DNA of 64,000 nucleotides from Pseudomonadota bacterium (GTDB lineage: Bacteria; Desulfobacterota; Desulfarculia; Desulfarculales; Desulfarculaceae). The DNA is taken from NCBI GenBank assembly GCA_018896025.1, contig JAHIND010000011.1:62001-126000 (forward strand), in the 5' to 3' direction. How positions within the stretch are numbered: position 1 is the stretch's first letter; each line of letters starts with the position of its first letter. The position numbers were made by a program, and so were the translations under genes. The notes under the pieces are model-generated. The model was not told the origin of the DNA, ran no database searches, and saw only the letters and a list, made by a program, of their open reading frames with translations. Of this stretch, positions 55,477 to 63,354 are shown piece by piece.

Positions 55477-56568
55477 TTAGGGCTTGCAGCTGACGTGGCA
55501 AACCCCAGTGGGGCCCTCCACGGCGTAGGGGAAGTACTTGCGTTTGAAGAACAGGGCCACGTTGACCAGGCCGATCAAGACCGGCACCTCCACCAGGGGG
55601 CCTATCACCGCGGCAAAGGCCTGGCCGCTGTCGATGCCGAACACGGCCACGGCCACGGCGATGGCCAGCTCGAAGTTGTTGGAGGCCGCGGTGAAGGACA
55701 AGGTCGTCGCCTGCTCATAGGTGGCCTTGGCCTTGAGCGACAGCCAGAAGCTTACCAGGAACATCACCACAAAGTAGATGCACAGGGGTATGGCCACCCG
55801 CACCACATCCAGGGGTAGGGCCACGATGTACTCGCCCTTGAGGCTGAACATCACCAGGATGGTGAACAGCAGGGCGATGAGGGTTATGGGGCTGATCTTG
55901 GGGATGAACACCTCTTCGTACCACTGGCGTCCCTTGAGCTTCAGGCCCACCACCCGGCTGATGATCCCGGCGATAAAGGGTATGCCCAGATAGATGAACA
56001 CGCTCTGGGCGATCTGGCCTATGGACACCTGCACGGCCATGCCCTCCAGGCCCAGCCACTGGGGCAGCACGGTGATGAAAAACCAGGCATAGAGGCTAAA
56101 GAACAGCACCTGGAAGATGCTGTTGAAGGCCACCAGCCCGGCGCAGTATTCCCGGTCGCCGTGGGCCAAGTCATTCCACACGATGACCATGGCGATACAG
56201 CGGGCCAGGCCGATGAGGATCAGCCCCACCATGTAGGCGTGCTGCCCGGAGAGGAAGGTAACCGCCAGGGCGAACATGAGCACCGGCCCGATGACCCAGT
56301 TCTGCACCAACGACAGCACCAGCACCCGCACGTTCTTGAACACCTGGCCCAGTTGCTCGTAACGCACCTTGGCCAGGGGCGGGTACATCATGAGTATCAG
56401 GCCGATGGCGATGGGCAGGTTGGTGGTGCCCACGGAAAAGTGGTCCATGACCTGGCGCACGCCGGGGAAGAAATAGCCCCAGCCCACGCCCAGGGCCATG
56501 GCCAGAAAAATCCATAGGGTGAGGAAGCGGTCCAGGAAAGATAGCTTTTTAACCTCAGTGGGGGGCAT
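55477..56568 (-). CDS. arsB: ACR3-family arsenite efflux permease
   Basis: A 363-residue inner-membrane transporter with ten helices that exports arsenite. The ACR3 signatures are [20 protein letters not shown] near the N terminus, the conserved cysteine in [19 protein letters not shown] (TM4), [18 protein letters not shown], and [20 protein letters not shown] (TM9). The C terminus ends in CHVSC, a possible extra metalloid-binding pair. It is 23 bp downstream of arsC, the usual ars pairing. GGGAG lies upstream of ATG 56568. Confidence 0.95.
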   Translation of the reverse strand: MPPTEVKKLSFLDRFLTLWIFLAMALGVGWGYFFPGVRQVMDHFSVGTTNLPIAIGLILMMYPPLAKVRYEQLGQVFKNVRVLVLSLVQNWVIGPVLMFALAVTFLSGQHAYMVGLILIGLARCIAMVIVWNDLAHGDREYCAGLVAFNSIFQVLFFSLYAWFFITVLPQWLGLEGMAVQVSIGQIAQSVFIYLGIPFIAGIISRVVGLKLKGRQWYEEVFIPKISPITLIALLFTILVMFSLKGEYIVALPLDVVRVAIPLCIYFVVMFLVSFWLSLKAKATYEQATTLSFTAASNNFELAIAVAVAVFGIDSGQAFAAVIGPLVEVPVLIGLVNVALFFKRKYFPYAVEGPTGVCHVSCKP

Positions 56569-56591
56569 CTTCGGTGTCTCCCTGATGGGGG

Positions 56592-57032
<441 letters not shown>

Positions 57033-57144
57033 CCGTGATCACCTTCGCTCGAGGTTCAAAGTTGCGGTCTTGTTAGTCCAACCCAGCGATCAAGCTCCCG
57101 GTGCCTTCCCCCTGCCCGAGGAGGATTTTTATCTCCCGCGAGCA

Positions 57145-57354
57145 TCACCGCCGCCGGGGGCTGAGTTCCTTGCAGCGTCCATCCCGGCAGGCGCCGGTGG
57201 CCCTTTTGATGTCTTCCAGGGTCTTGGCCCCGGCCCGCATGGCCGCGAGGATATCCCCCTTGCTCACCTGGGAGCAATAGCAGACCAGTTCCTCCGGCGG
57301 AGCGGTCAATATGTCGGCTGAAAACTCCAGAGGTATCGTCCCTAGCCGCAGCAC
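57145..57354 (-). CDS. Small BFD-like [2Fe-2S]-binding protein
   Basis: A protein of up to 69 residues. ELVCYCSQVSKGDILAAMRA followed by GACRDGRC provides four cysteines in the BFD (bacterioferritin-associated ferredoxin/NifU-like) spacing for a [2Fe-2S] cluster. The GTG at 57354 overlaps the end of the DGC-domain gene by 13 bp; a start further in cannot be excluded. It could be an electron carrier for a redox partner in the operon. Such free-standing BFD-like domains also occur fused to other proteins. Confidence 0.75.
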   Translation of the reverse strand: MLRLGTIPLEFSADILTAPPEELVCYCSQVSKGDILAAMRAGAKTLEDIKRATGACRDGRCKELSPRRR

Positions 57355-57758
57355 CCGCAGGAACCAGAGGGCGCGGCCATGAGCAGGGGAGACCGGGCGC
57401 CGCGCACCAGGTCCTTGACCTGCTCAACTTCCTCGCGCTTGAGATTCAGGTCCTTGTTTTTGGCGATGCCCTGCTGGGTCAGAACCACATAGCCCCGTAG
57501 GGGCAAGCCCGCCTGTTGCATGATGGCCTTGGCGCAGCCTTTTTCGCAGCCGTCCAAAATCACCAACTCCGGCGCGTCCTTCACCGCTTGGATGAAGCCC
57601 TGCAACTTGCCCCCGACCCCGGCCAGGCAAAACATCTTGCCAAACCCCTCTTGGGTCAGCTCCACGCAGGCCTGATTGGTCAACTGCCCCACGTTGGAAG
57701 CCCCCGAACAGGCCAGCAGCATCACCTGCCCTCCATCAGCGCAACAACTGTCTGCCAT
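57342..57758 (-). CDS. DGC-domain cysteine-rich putative zinc-binding protein
   Basis: A 138-residue protein matching the DGC-domain family of putative zinc-binding proteins. It has an N-terminal DSCCADGG, LLACSGASNVGQLTNQACVE, MFCLAGVGGK, the family-naming VILDGCEKGCAKAIMQQAGL and a C-terminal SCGCCG. Ten or more cysteines in 138 residues suggest metal or metalloid binding. Members are frequent in ars and redox clusters of anaerobes, but no activity is established to my knowledge. ATG 57758 has GGTGGA upstream. Confidence 0.82.
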   Translation of the reverse strand: MADSCCADGGQVMLLACSGASNVGQLTNQACVELTQEGFGKMFCLAGVGGKLQGFIQAVKDAPELVILDGCEKGCAKAIMQQAGLPLRGYVVLTQQGIAKNKDLNLKREEVEQVKDLVRGARSPLLMAAPSGSCGCCG

Positions 57759-57787
57759 CTTAATATCCACCACTCAGGAGGTATAGT

Positions 57788-58021
57788 TTACTCCGCCAGC
57801 CAGGCCTTGACCTGGTCTTTGGTGGGCACCTTGCCCACCAGCTTGACCTGGCCGTCCACCACCACCGCGGGGGTGCCCAGCACGCCGTAGGCGGCGATGT
57901 CCATCATGCCGGTGACCTTTTCCACCTCGGCCGCCACTCCGGCCTCGGCCACCGCCTCCTTGACCACTTCCTCGGTTTTTTTGCACTTGGCGCAACCGGG
58001 GCCCAATACCTTGATTTCCAT
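57788..58021 (-). CDS. Small thioredoxin-like protein (redox-active disulfide protein type)
   Basis: A 77-residue glutaredoxin-sized thioredoxin-fold protein. The active site is CAKC in EIKVLGPGCAKCKKTEEVVK, and the cis-proline is in YGVLGTPAVVVDGQVKLVGK. These archaeal-type mini-thioredoxins (TM0030/MTH895-like) often sit with permeases of the ArsP/DUF318 family. It may reduce ArsC or handle metalloid-thiol chemistry. ATG 58021 has GGAG nine bases upstream; an ATG three codons earlier abuts the same site. Confidence 0.9.
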   Translation of the reverse strand: MEIKVLGPGCAKCKKTEEVVKEAVAEAGVAAEVEKVTGMMDIAAYGVLGTPAVVVDGQVKLVGKVPTKDQVKAWLAE

Positions 58022-58098
58022 GTCTACCATCTCCGTGGGATATTTGGATGATTTTTCGGTTACAAACCAAACCGGCAGGCCCGCGGGGGCTTGCCCGG

Positions 58099-59289
58099 TT
58101 ACTCCGCCACCTCCAGGGCCAGTTCGTCGGTCTGAATGATCTGGTGGCGGATCAAAGCGAAACTAAGCAGCCAGCTCACAAAAAGGCCGCCGCCGTAAAT
58201 CAGGAACAGGCCGCTGAAGCCTTCGTGCTGGATCACCACCCCGCCCAGGGCGGTGCCCAGGCCGCCGCCGCCCATGAAGCAGAACGCCACCAGGGACATG
58301 GCCGCGCCGCGCGCCTTCATGGCGAACTCGGTGGCCCTGGTGAGCAGGGTGGAGTGGGTGAAAATGAAGCCGAAGCCCAGCAGGGCGATCCCGGCGATGA
58401 GCCAGCCCAGGCTCGAGCCCAGATAGGCGAAGGCCGACTCGGCCACCACCGCCGCCAGCAGGCCCAGGCTAAGAAGGCCACGGGGGCTCATGGCCTTGGC
58501 CAGCTTGCCGCTGAGCTTGCCGCCGATGACCGAGGCCAAGCCGAAGGCGGTCATGATAAGGCCTATGTAGAGGTAATTGTAATGGTAGGTTTCCGAAATA
58601 TAGGCCCCAAGATAGGAAAAGCTGCCGATGATGAAGATTCCTTCCAGCAGCACCAGGATGTAGGTGTAGAGGCTGCGGGTGTGGGCCAGCAGCTTGGCAT
58701 AGGGGGCCAGAAACTTGGCCTGGGGGTTTTTGCTCGAAGGTATGGAGGCATAGGCCTTGATCAGCGCCAGGGTCGGTATAACCGAGAGCACGGCGTACAG
58801 GAGAAACACTCCCCGCCAGCTCAGGAAATAGGCGGTCACCCCGCCGATGGCCATGCTGAGTCCCTGGCCCAAAAACGAAATGCCCATGAAGGAGCCGATG
58901 GCCCCCTGGCGCTTTTCGATGGGGAACAGGTCGCCGATCAGGGCCAGGGATATGGGCATCACCGAGGCCGCGAACATGCCGGTGAGGGCACGGTACAGGG
59001 CCAGGTCCGGCAGCCCCAGGCCCAAGGCGCACAGGCCGGTGGCCAGGGTGAACAGAATCATGGAAAAAGTTATCACCTGCTTCTTGCCGAAGCGGTCGGC
59101 CAGGGGGCCGAACACCAGCTGGAAGAGGCCGAAGGGCACCATGTAGGCGGAGATCAACAGCCCCGCCCTGGTGATGTCGATGTGCAGGTTTTCGGCGATG
59201 GCGGGCAGGATGGGCGAAACCACCCAGTTGTCGGCCATGACCACGAAACCGGCCATTCCCAGTAATGCGACTATGTTCTTGTTTTGCAT
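58099..59289 (-). CDS. MFS transporter in the arsenic operon
   Basis: A 396-residue major-facilitator protein with 12 helices. The signature loop is FGPLADRFGKKQVITFSM, and motif C-like ALYRALTGMFAASVMPISLA follows. It resembles drug/arabinose-efflux-type MFS proteins; MFS members encoded in ars operons (ArsJ, ArsK types) export arsenic derivatives, but I cannot assign this one to either. The ATG at 59289 has GGTGGGAG upstream; longer readings run into the permease gene. It is 38 bp from the ArsP-like gene. Confidence 0.88.
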   Translation of the reverse strand: MQNKNIVALLGMAGFVVMADNWVVSPILPAIAENLHIDITRAGLLISAYMVPFGLFQLVFGPLADRFGKKQVITFSMILFTLATGLCALGLGLPDLALYRALTGMFAASVMPISLALIGDLFPIEKRQGAIGSFMGISFLGQGLSMAIGGVTAYFLSWRGVFLLYAVLSVIPTLALIKAYASIPSSKNPQAKFLAPYAKLLAHTRSLYTYILVLLEGIFIIGSFSYLGAYISETYHYNYLYIGLIMTAFGLASVIGGKLSGKLAKAMSPRGLLSLGLLAAVVAESAFAYLGSSLGWLIAGIALLGFGFIFTHSTLLTRATEFAMKARGAAMSLVAFCFMGGGGLGTALGGVVIQHEGFSGLFLIYGGGLFVSWLLSFALIRHQIIQTDELALEVAE

Positions 59290-59327
59290 TGCTCCCACCT
59301 GCCTTCCGTATTGGGCCGCCCGGCCTG

Positions 59328-60500
59328 TCAGACCAGGAACGCCCCGTAAATAAGCCCCGCGATGGTGGACATCACCACGATGATGCCGCTGAACACCGCG
59401 GTCTTTTTCCAACCCATGACCCCGCCGATCACCAGCATGTTGGGCAGGCTGAGCGCCGGACCGGCCAGCAGCAGGGCCAGGGCCGGGCCCTTGCCCATGC
59501 CCGCGCCCAAGAGCCCCTGCAGGATGGGGATCTCGGTGAGGGTGGCGAAGTACATCAGAGCCCCGGCCACCGAGGCGAACAGGTTGGCCCCCAGGGAGTT
59601 GCCGCCCAGGGAGGAGCTGACCCATTCGTCGGGGATGAGGGCGGGATGGCCCGGACGGCCCAGCATGAACCCGGCCACCAGCACCCCGGCCGCAAGCAGG
59701 GGCAATATCTGCTTCATGAAGCCCCAGGTGGACTCAACCCATTCCACCCGCTCGTCCCGGCTGAACCAAGCCCTCAGCATGAAGACCAGGCCCACCAGGA
59801 GCCCGGCGGTGACCCACCACTTGAGCCCGAAGATGAGGGCCCACAGCCCTGCTTCACCCTCCACTGGGCGGGCCCAGGCGGCGAAGACCAGGATGAGCAC
59901 CAGGGTGAGCATGAACAGCGATTCCTGGCCCAGGGTGCGGCCGCTGGCCTCGTCCTCGGGCAGGTATACTTGCCCGGCGGTGCGGGCCGCGTCGTCCTTG
60001 CGGAAAATCAGGGCCATCAAGAGGCCGGTAATCACCGCGAACAGCACCGCCCCTATGGCGCGAGCCAGACCCAGCTCCCAGCCCAGGATGCGGGCGGTGA
60101 GCACGATGGCCAGCACGTTGATGGCCGGGCCGGAGTATAGGAAGGCCGTGGCCGGGCCGATGCCCGCGCCCCGGGAGTAGATGCCCGCGAACAACGGCAG
60201 CACGGTGCAGGAGCAAACCGCCAGCACCGCTCCGGAGATCGAGGCCACCGAATAGGACAGGAACTTCTTGGCCTGGGCCCCGAAATACTTGAGCACCGAG
60301 GCCTGGCTGACAAACACCGAGATGGCCCCGGCGATGAAGAAGGCCGGAATCAAGCAGGTGAGCACGTGCTCGCGGGCATACTCCCGGAGCATCATGAAGG
60401 CTTCCAGGCCCGAGCGCCGTATGGGCTCGCTGTTCCAGGGCACGAAATAGGCCGCCGCGAACAGGACCACGATCATCAGAAGCTTGTAACGTTCTTTCAT
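59328..60500 (-). CDS. ArsP/DUF318-type permease
   Basis: A 390-residue membrane protein with eight to ten helices in two halves. The family motif is [20 protein letters not shown] followed by [19 protein letters not shown], echoed in the second half by [20 protein letters not shown] and [19 protein letters not shown]. Proteins of this family include ArsP, an exporter of trivalent organoarsenicals, and other permeases of unknown cargo. It is the first structural gene after arsR. A perfect 16-bp palindrome sits 13 bp upstream of its start codon, consistent with direct control by the ArsR protein. Confidence 0.9.
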   Translation of the reverse strand: MKERYKLLMIVVLFAAAYFVPWNSEPIRRSGLEAFMMLREYAREHVLTCLIPAFFIAGAISVFVSQASVLKYFGAQAKKFLSYSVASISGAVLAVCSCTVLPLFAGIYSRGAGIGPATAFLYSGPAINVLAIVLTARILGWELGLARAIGAVLFAVITGLLMALIFRKDDAARTAGQVYLPEDEASGRTLGQESLFMLTLVLILVFAAWARPVEGEAGLWALIFGLKWWVTAGLLVGLVFMLRAWFSRDERVEWVESTWGFMKQILPLLAAGVLVAGFMLGRPGHPALIPDEWVSSSLGGNSLGANLFASVAGALMYFATLTEIPILQGLLGAGMGKGPALALLLAGPALSLPNMLVIGGVMGWKKTAVFSGIIVVMSTIAGLIYGAFLV

Positions 60501-60513
60501 GGCATCTACTCAA

Positions 60514-60529
60514 CCATTTGGCCAAATGG
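60514..60529. promoter_or_regulatory. ArsR operator candidate, site 1 (perfect palindrome)
   Basis: CCATTTGGCCAAATGG is a perfect 16-bp palindrome between arsR and the permease gene. Its central ten bases TTGGCCAAAT recur upstream of arsR at 60907-60916. Confidence 0.65.
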
Positions 60530-60562
60530 CCAAAGTTTAATCCAAAAAAAATTCCCCAGCGA

Positions 60563-60883
60563 CTAGCCGATCATCTCGATCTGATGCTGCACCCGAGCTT
60601 CCAGCACCGACTCCACGCAGTCGAAGAAGTTGAGCACGCAGGGGGCCAGCAGGGTGTAGAAAACCTGGTTGCCCCGCTTTTCGTCGCGCACCAGGCCCAC
60701 CGACTTTAGCAGGGACAAGTGTTTGGAAACGGTGGATATATCGTTTCCCACCGCCTGGGTGAGATCGGCCACGCACTTTTCGCCCTGGGCCAACTCCTCC
60801 AAGATCAACAAGCGGCTGGCATTGCCCACCGCCTTGAGGATGCGGGCCCTGGCTTCCAGTCTTTTTTGCCGGTTGGCGTCCAT
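60563..60883 (-). CDS. arsR: ArsR-family transcriptional repressor
   Basis: A 106-residue winged-helix regulator. LKAVGNASRLLILEELAQGE leads into the recognition helix VGNDISTVSKHLSLLKSVGL and the wing VRDEKRGNQVFYTL. Cysteines at GEKCVADL and in the C-terminal APCVLNFFDCVES could bind As(III); the classical ELCVCDL pair is reduced to one cysteine, so the metalloid site is probably made with the C-terminal cysteines. AGGAGGT precedes ATG 60883. It heads the operon and has palindromic sites on both sides. Confidence 0.93.
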   Translation of the reverse strand: MDANRQKRLEARARILKAVGNASRLLILEELAQGEKCVADLTQAVGNDISTVSKHLSLLKSVGLVRDEKRGNQVFYTLLAPCVLNFFDCVESVLEARVQHQIEMIG

Positions 60884-60893
60884 GTAACGACCT

Positions 60894-60919
60894 CCTATTT
60901 GCAATATTGGCCAAATAGG
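60894..60919. promoter_or_regulatory. ArsR operator candidate, site 2 (promoter of the operon)
   Basis: CCTATTTG (60894-60901) and CAAATAGG (60912-60919) form an 8-bp inverted repeat with a 10-bp spacer. The inner TTGGCCAAAT equals the core of site 1. It begins 11 bp upstream of the arsR start codon and would overlap the promoter or ribosome binding site. Confidence 0.65.
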
Positions 60920-60981
60920 CAAGAAAGTCAAGAGCGGGAGCAAATTTTTTTAATTAGCCCTGGCGCTCGCTGGGTTTTGCC

Positions 60982-61842
60982 TCAGACCTTTGGTTCCTTC
61001 CACCAGGGATAGAAATCCGGTAAGTCGCGGGTAGGACTGAGCTTGAACTCCGGCGGCCGCTTTTCCAAGAAACTCTGGATGCCCTCGGCGGCGTCGGGCT
61101 GCTTGCCCGCCCAATAGAACACCCGCGAGTCGATGAGGTGCACCGACTGGGGTTCCGTCTCGCCCAGGCCGTGCCAGATCATGGCCTTGGCCAGGGCCAC
61201 CGAGGTGGCCGAGGTGCTGGCCGCGATCTCCTGGGCCAGTTCCAGGGCCTTGGGCAGCACCTGATCGGCGGGCAGAATGTAGTTGAACAGGCCGGTGCCC
61301 TCCTGATCCTTGGCCCGGAAGACCCGGCCGGTGCAGGCCAACTCCAGGGCCTTGCCCGCCCCCACCAGGCGGGTGAGGAACCAGGAGGAGCAGGCCTCGG
61401 GCACCAGGCCCCGGCGAGTGAACACCAGGCCCATCTTGGCGTCATCGGCGGCCACGCGCATGTCCATGGCCAGGGTCATGGTAAGCCCCACCCCCACCGC
61501 CGCCCCGTTCATGGCCGCGATGATGGGCTTGCGGCATTTAAAGGCGGCCAGGGCCACCCGGCCTCCACCGTCGCGGTGGGTGGCCGGGGAAGCCTCCTGG
61601 GGGCTGCGCGCGGCGTAGTCAAAGGTGACGCCCCCGGCGGCCAGGTCCATGCCCGCGCAGAAGGCCCGGCCCGACCCGGTGACCACCACCGCCCGCACCT
61701 GGTCGTCCTGGTCGGCCTGGCCAAACAGGTGGATCAGCTCGTCGCGCATCTGCACGGTGAAAGCGTTGAGCCGGTCGGGGCGATTGAGGGTGATCAGGGC
61801 CACCCGATCTTTTACTTGGTAGATGGTTTCTTTTAGTTCCAT
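60982..61842 (-). CDS. Enoyl-CoA hydratase/isomerase family protein
   Basis: A 286-residue crotonase-fold enzyme. The oxyanion-hole segments are VVTGSGRAFCAGMDLAAGG and KPIIAAMNGAAVGVGLTMTL, and GLVFTRRGLVPEACSSWFLT holds the region where hydratases have a catalytic glutamate. The first glutamate of true hydratases (GxxxxxE) is not clear, so it may be an isomerase or another crotonase member. The C-terminal FLEKRPPEF is normal. GGGAGG precedes ATG 61842. It is upstream of arsR on the same strand but separated by about 98 bp with the arsR operator, so it is probably a separate unit. Confidence 0.9.
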   Translation of the reverse strand: MELKETIYQVKDRVALITLNRPDRLNAFTVQMRDELIHLFGQADQDDQVRAVVVTGSGRAFCAGMDLAAGGVTFDYAARSPQEASPATHRDGGGRVALAAFKCRKPIIAAMNGAAVGVGLTMTLAMDMRVAADDAKMGLVFTRRGLVPEACSSWFLTRLVGAGKALELACTGRVFRAKDQEGTGLFNYILPADQVLPKALELAQEIAASTSATSVALAKAMIWHGLGETEPQSVHLIDSRVFYWAGKQPDAAEGIQSFLEKRPPEFKLSPTRDLPDFYPWWKEPKV

Positions 61843-62023
61843 GCTTGGCCTCCCCGCCGGTACGGTCATTTAGAAGTGGTAGCCCAAGGTAGCAGGTCGT
61901 CGGCTCCAAGGCCATATTTTCCAAGCTATGCGGCGCACTGACGCACAATTTGCTTTCAGTATCACCAATACATTGATATGATGGGTAAATTTTATATTTA
62001 TAGCTGGATAGGATTATTAGATC

Positions 62024-62545
62024 ATGACTATCGCCCGCCCGCTAATAGCTTTGCTGACCCTGGCTTTTTTGCTTACGCCCCTGGCTAGCCATGCGGAAGA
62101 TGAAAGGCCGATCGATGCGGATGGCTATCTGCTGCCTGAAACTGCCAAACAGCTGCAACATAAGCCCATCCCCATGCCCGATCTGATCAAGCGCGCGGAG
62201 AGCGGAGAGGTGTGGGCCCAAAACCGCCTGGCGGAACGCTACCTGAAGGGCATTGAAGCACCCCAGCACTTCGGCAAGGCGAAGGAGTGGTATCTGCGGG
62301 CGGCCAACCAGGGATACGGTCCGGCCATGCTGCAGTTGGGCGAACTCTACTCCCACACCAAGGGAGGGTTCCAGAATTTGGCGGAGGCTTATTTCTGGTA
62401 CAGCCTGGCCGTGGCCAACAAGATGCCGGCGGCCCTCTCGGCCCGCGACGGCCTATTGGAAAAGCTGACTCCCACCGACCTCGCCAAGGCTCAGGACCGG
62501 GCCGCTCATTGGGCTCCCAAGCCCGAAGGCGGGGCCAAGCCCTGA
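62024..62545 (+). CDS. Exported Sel1-repeat protein
   Basis: A 173-residue protein with a Sec signal peptide (ARPLIALLTLAFLLTPLASH, cleavage after SHA). Two Sel1-like repeats follow: SGEVWAQNRLAERYLKGIEA with FGKAKEWYLRAANQG, and YGPAMLQLGELYSHTKGGFQ with AEAYFWYSLAVANK. Such repeats mediate protein-protein contacts in the periplasm. The upstream 150 bp is AT-rich compared with the surroundings, as a promoter would be. No partner is evident from the neighbours. Confidence 0.88.
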   Translation: MTIARPLIALLTLAFLLTPLASHAEDERPIDADGYLLPETAKQLQHKPIPMPDLIKRAESGEVWAQNRLAERYLKGIEAPQHFGKAKEWYLRAANQGYGPAMLQLGELYSHTKGGFQNLAEAYFWYSLAVANKMPAALSARDGLLEKLTPTDLAKAQDRAAHWAPKPEGGAKP

Positions 62546-62720
62546 CCCGCCAAATCGGGGCCCAAGCCGCGCGGCTTGCATCCCTTCATAATCTCCCGCG
62601 GGCCGCGCTGGGATATTGCCGCATCTGGGCTGGGCGTGAGCACCCACCGGAACCATAAGTTATAATGAGGTGCTTTTTGGCGGCCATTGCCGCCCCGCCG
62701 CAACCCTGGATGGAAACGCC

Positions 62721-63110
62721 ATGCCCAAGCCCAAAGCCCCCCTGGAACGCAACGCCCTGGCCAGAGGCCCGGAAAACCAGCCCGCGGGCCTGCAGCTCAA
62801 GGGCCGCATCTGGCTGGAAAAGGACGGCGACACCTTTCTCTCCTGGGGCCGGGTGGTGCTCTTGGAGCGCATCGCGGAGCACGGCACCCTGGCCGCCGCC
62901 GCCCGCTCCATGAAAATGAGCTACAGCCACGCCTGGAACCTGGTGGAGCAGATGAACCGCATGGCCGAGGGGCCCCTGGTGGACAAGCAGGCCGGAGGCA
63001 AGAAGGGCGGCGGGGCCCGCCTTACCCCCGCGGGGGAAAAGGCGCGGCAGGATTTCTGGCGGCTGGTGACACAGTTCCAGGTCTGGGTGGAAGGCCGCAA
63101 GATCAAGTAG
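62721..63110 (+). CDS. ModE-like winged-helix regulator lacking molybdate-binding domains
   Basis: A 129-residue protein with the N-terminal ModE/LysR-type winged helix: GRIWLEKDGDTFLSWGRVVL, LERIAEHGTLAAAARSMKMS (helix-turn-helix), YSHAWNLVEQMNR, and the wing GGKKGGGARLTPAGEKA. The C-terminal di-MOP molybdate-binding region of Escherichia coli ModE is absent, so it either senses nothing directly or uses a partner. ATG 62721 follows GGAAA; TATAAT at 62661 is a possible -10 box. Two ModE-box-like sequences lie downstream, which supports the family assignment and a local role. Confidence 0.85.
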   Translation: MPKPKAPLERNALARGPENQPAGLQLKGRIWLEKDGDTFLSWGRVVLLERIAEHGTLAAAARSMKMSYSHAWNLVEQMNRMAEGPLVDKQAGGKKGGGARLTPAGEKARQDFWRLVTQFQVWVEGRKIK

Positions 63111-63131
63111 ACCCACGATTATTTTTTTGGT

Positions 63132-63157
63132 GCGTTATTTTTTTTGTGATATAACGC
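63132..63157. promoter_or_regulatory. ModE-box-like site 1
   Basis: GCGTTAT (63132-63138) and ATAACGC (63151-63157) form a perfect inverted repeat with 12 bp between. The 24-bp span CGTTAT...ATAACG has the same length and ends as the Escherichia coli modA operator. It lies 22 bp after the ModE-like gene. Confidence 0.65.
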
Positions 63158-63179
63158 TTAAAAGAACATAGGGGACGCG

Positions 63180-63218
63180 AAAGCGCTTCCGGTTGGCCGT
63201 TCAGCCTGGGCGCTTTTT
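63180..63218 (+). terminator. Intrinsic terminator after the ModE-like gene
   Basis: AAAGCGC (63180-63186) pairs with GCGCTTT (63210-63216), with an inner GGC/GCC pair, and the 3' arm runs into TTTTT. Confidence 0.65.
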
Positions 63219-63228
63219 ATCGGCGATG

Positions 63229-63252
63229 CGTTATATTTATGTAAAGCAAACG
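63229..63252. promoter_or_regulatory. ModE-box-like site 2 (one good half)
   Basis: CGTTATAT at 63229 matches the left half of a ModE operator exactly; the right half, AGCAAACG at 24-bp span, is degenerate. It lies after the terminator and about 100 bp before the CcsA-like gene, where a promoter is expected. Confidence 0.45.
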
Positions 63253-63354
63253 ACTGGGATATAGCCCCGCTAAGGACAGCATGCTCATGCACGGTCACCT
63301 TCTCGCCCTGCGGGTCCTGACTTCGGCCTTCCCGCCCCATACGGGAGCCAGGCC

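Noticed and set aside
63158..63354. Moco or c-di-GMP riboswitch before the CcsA-like gene
   Set aside because: Some GC-rich segments resemble fragments of such aptamers, but the conserved cores are missing and the main hairpin is better explained as a terminator.
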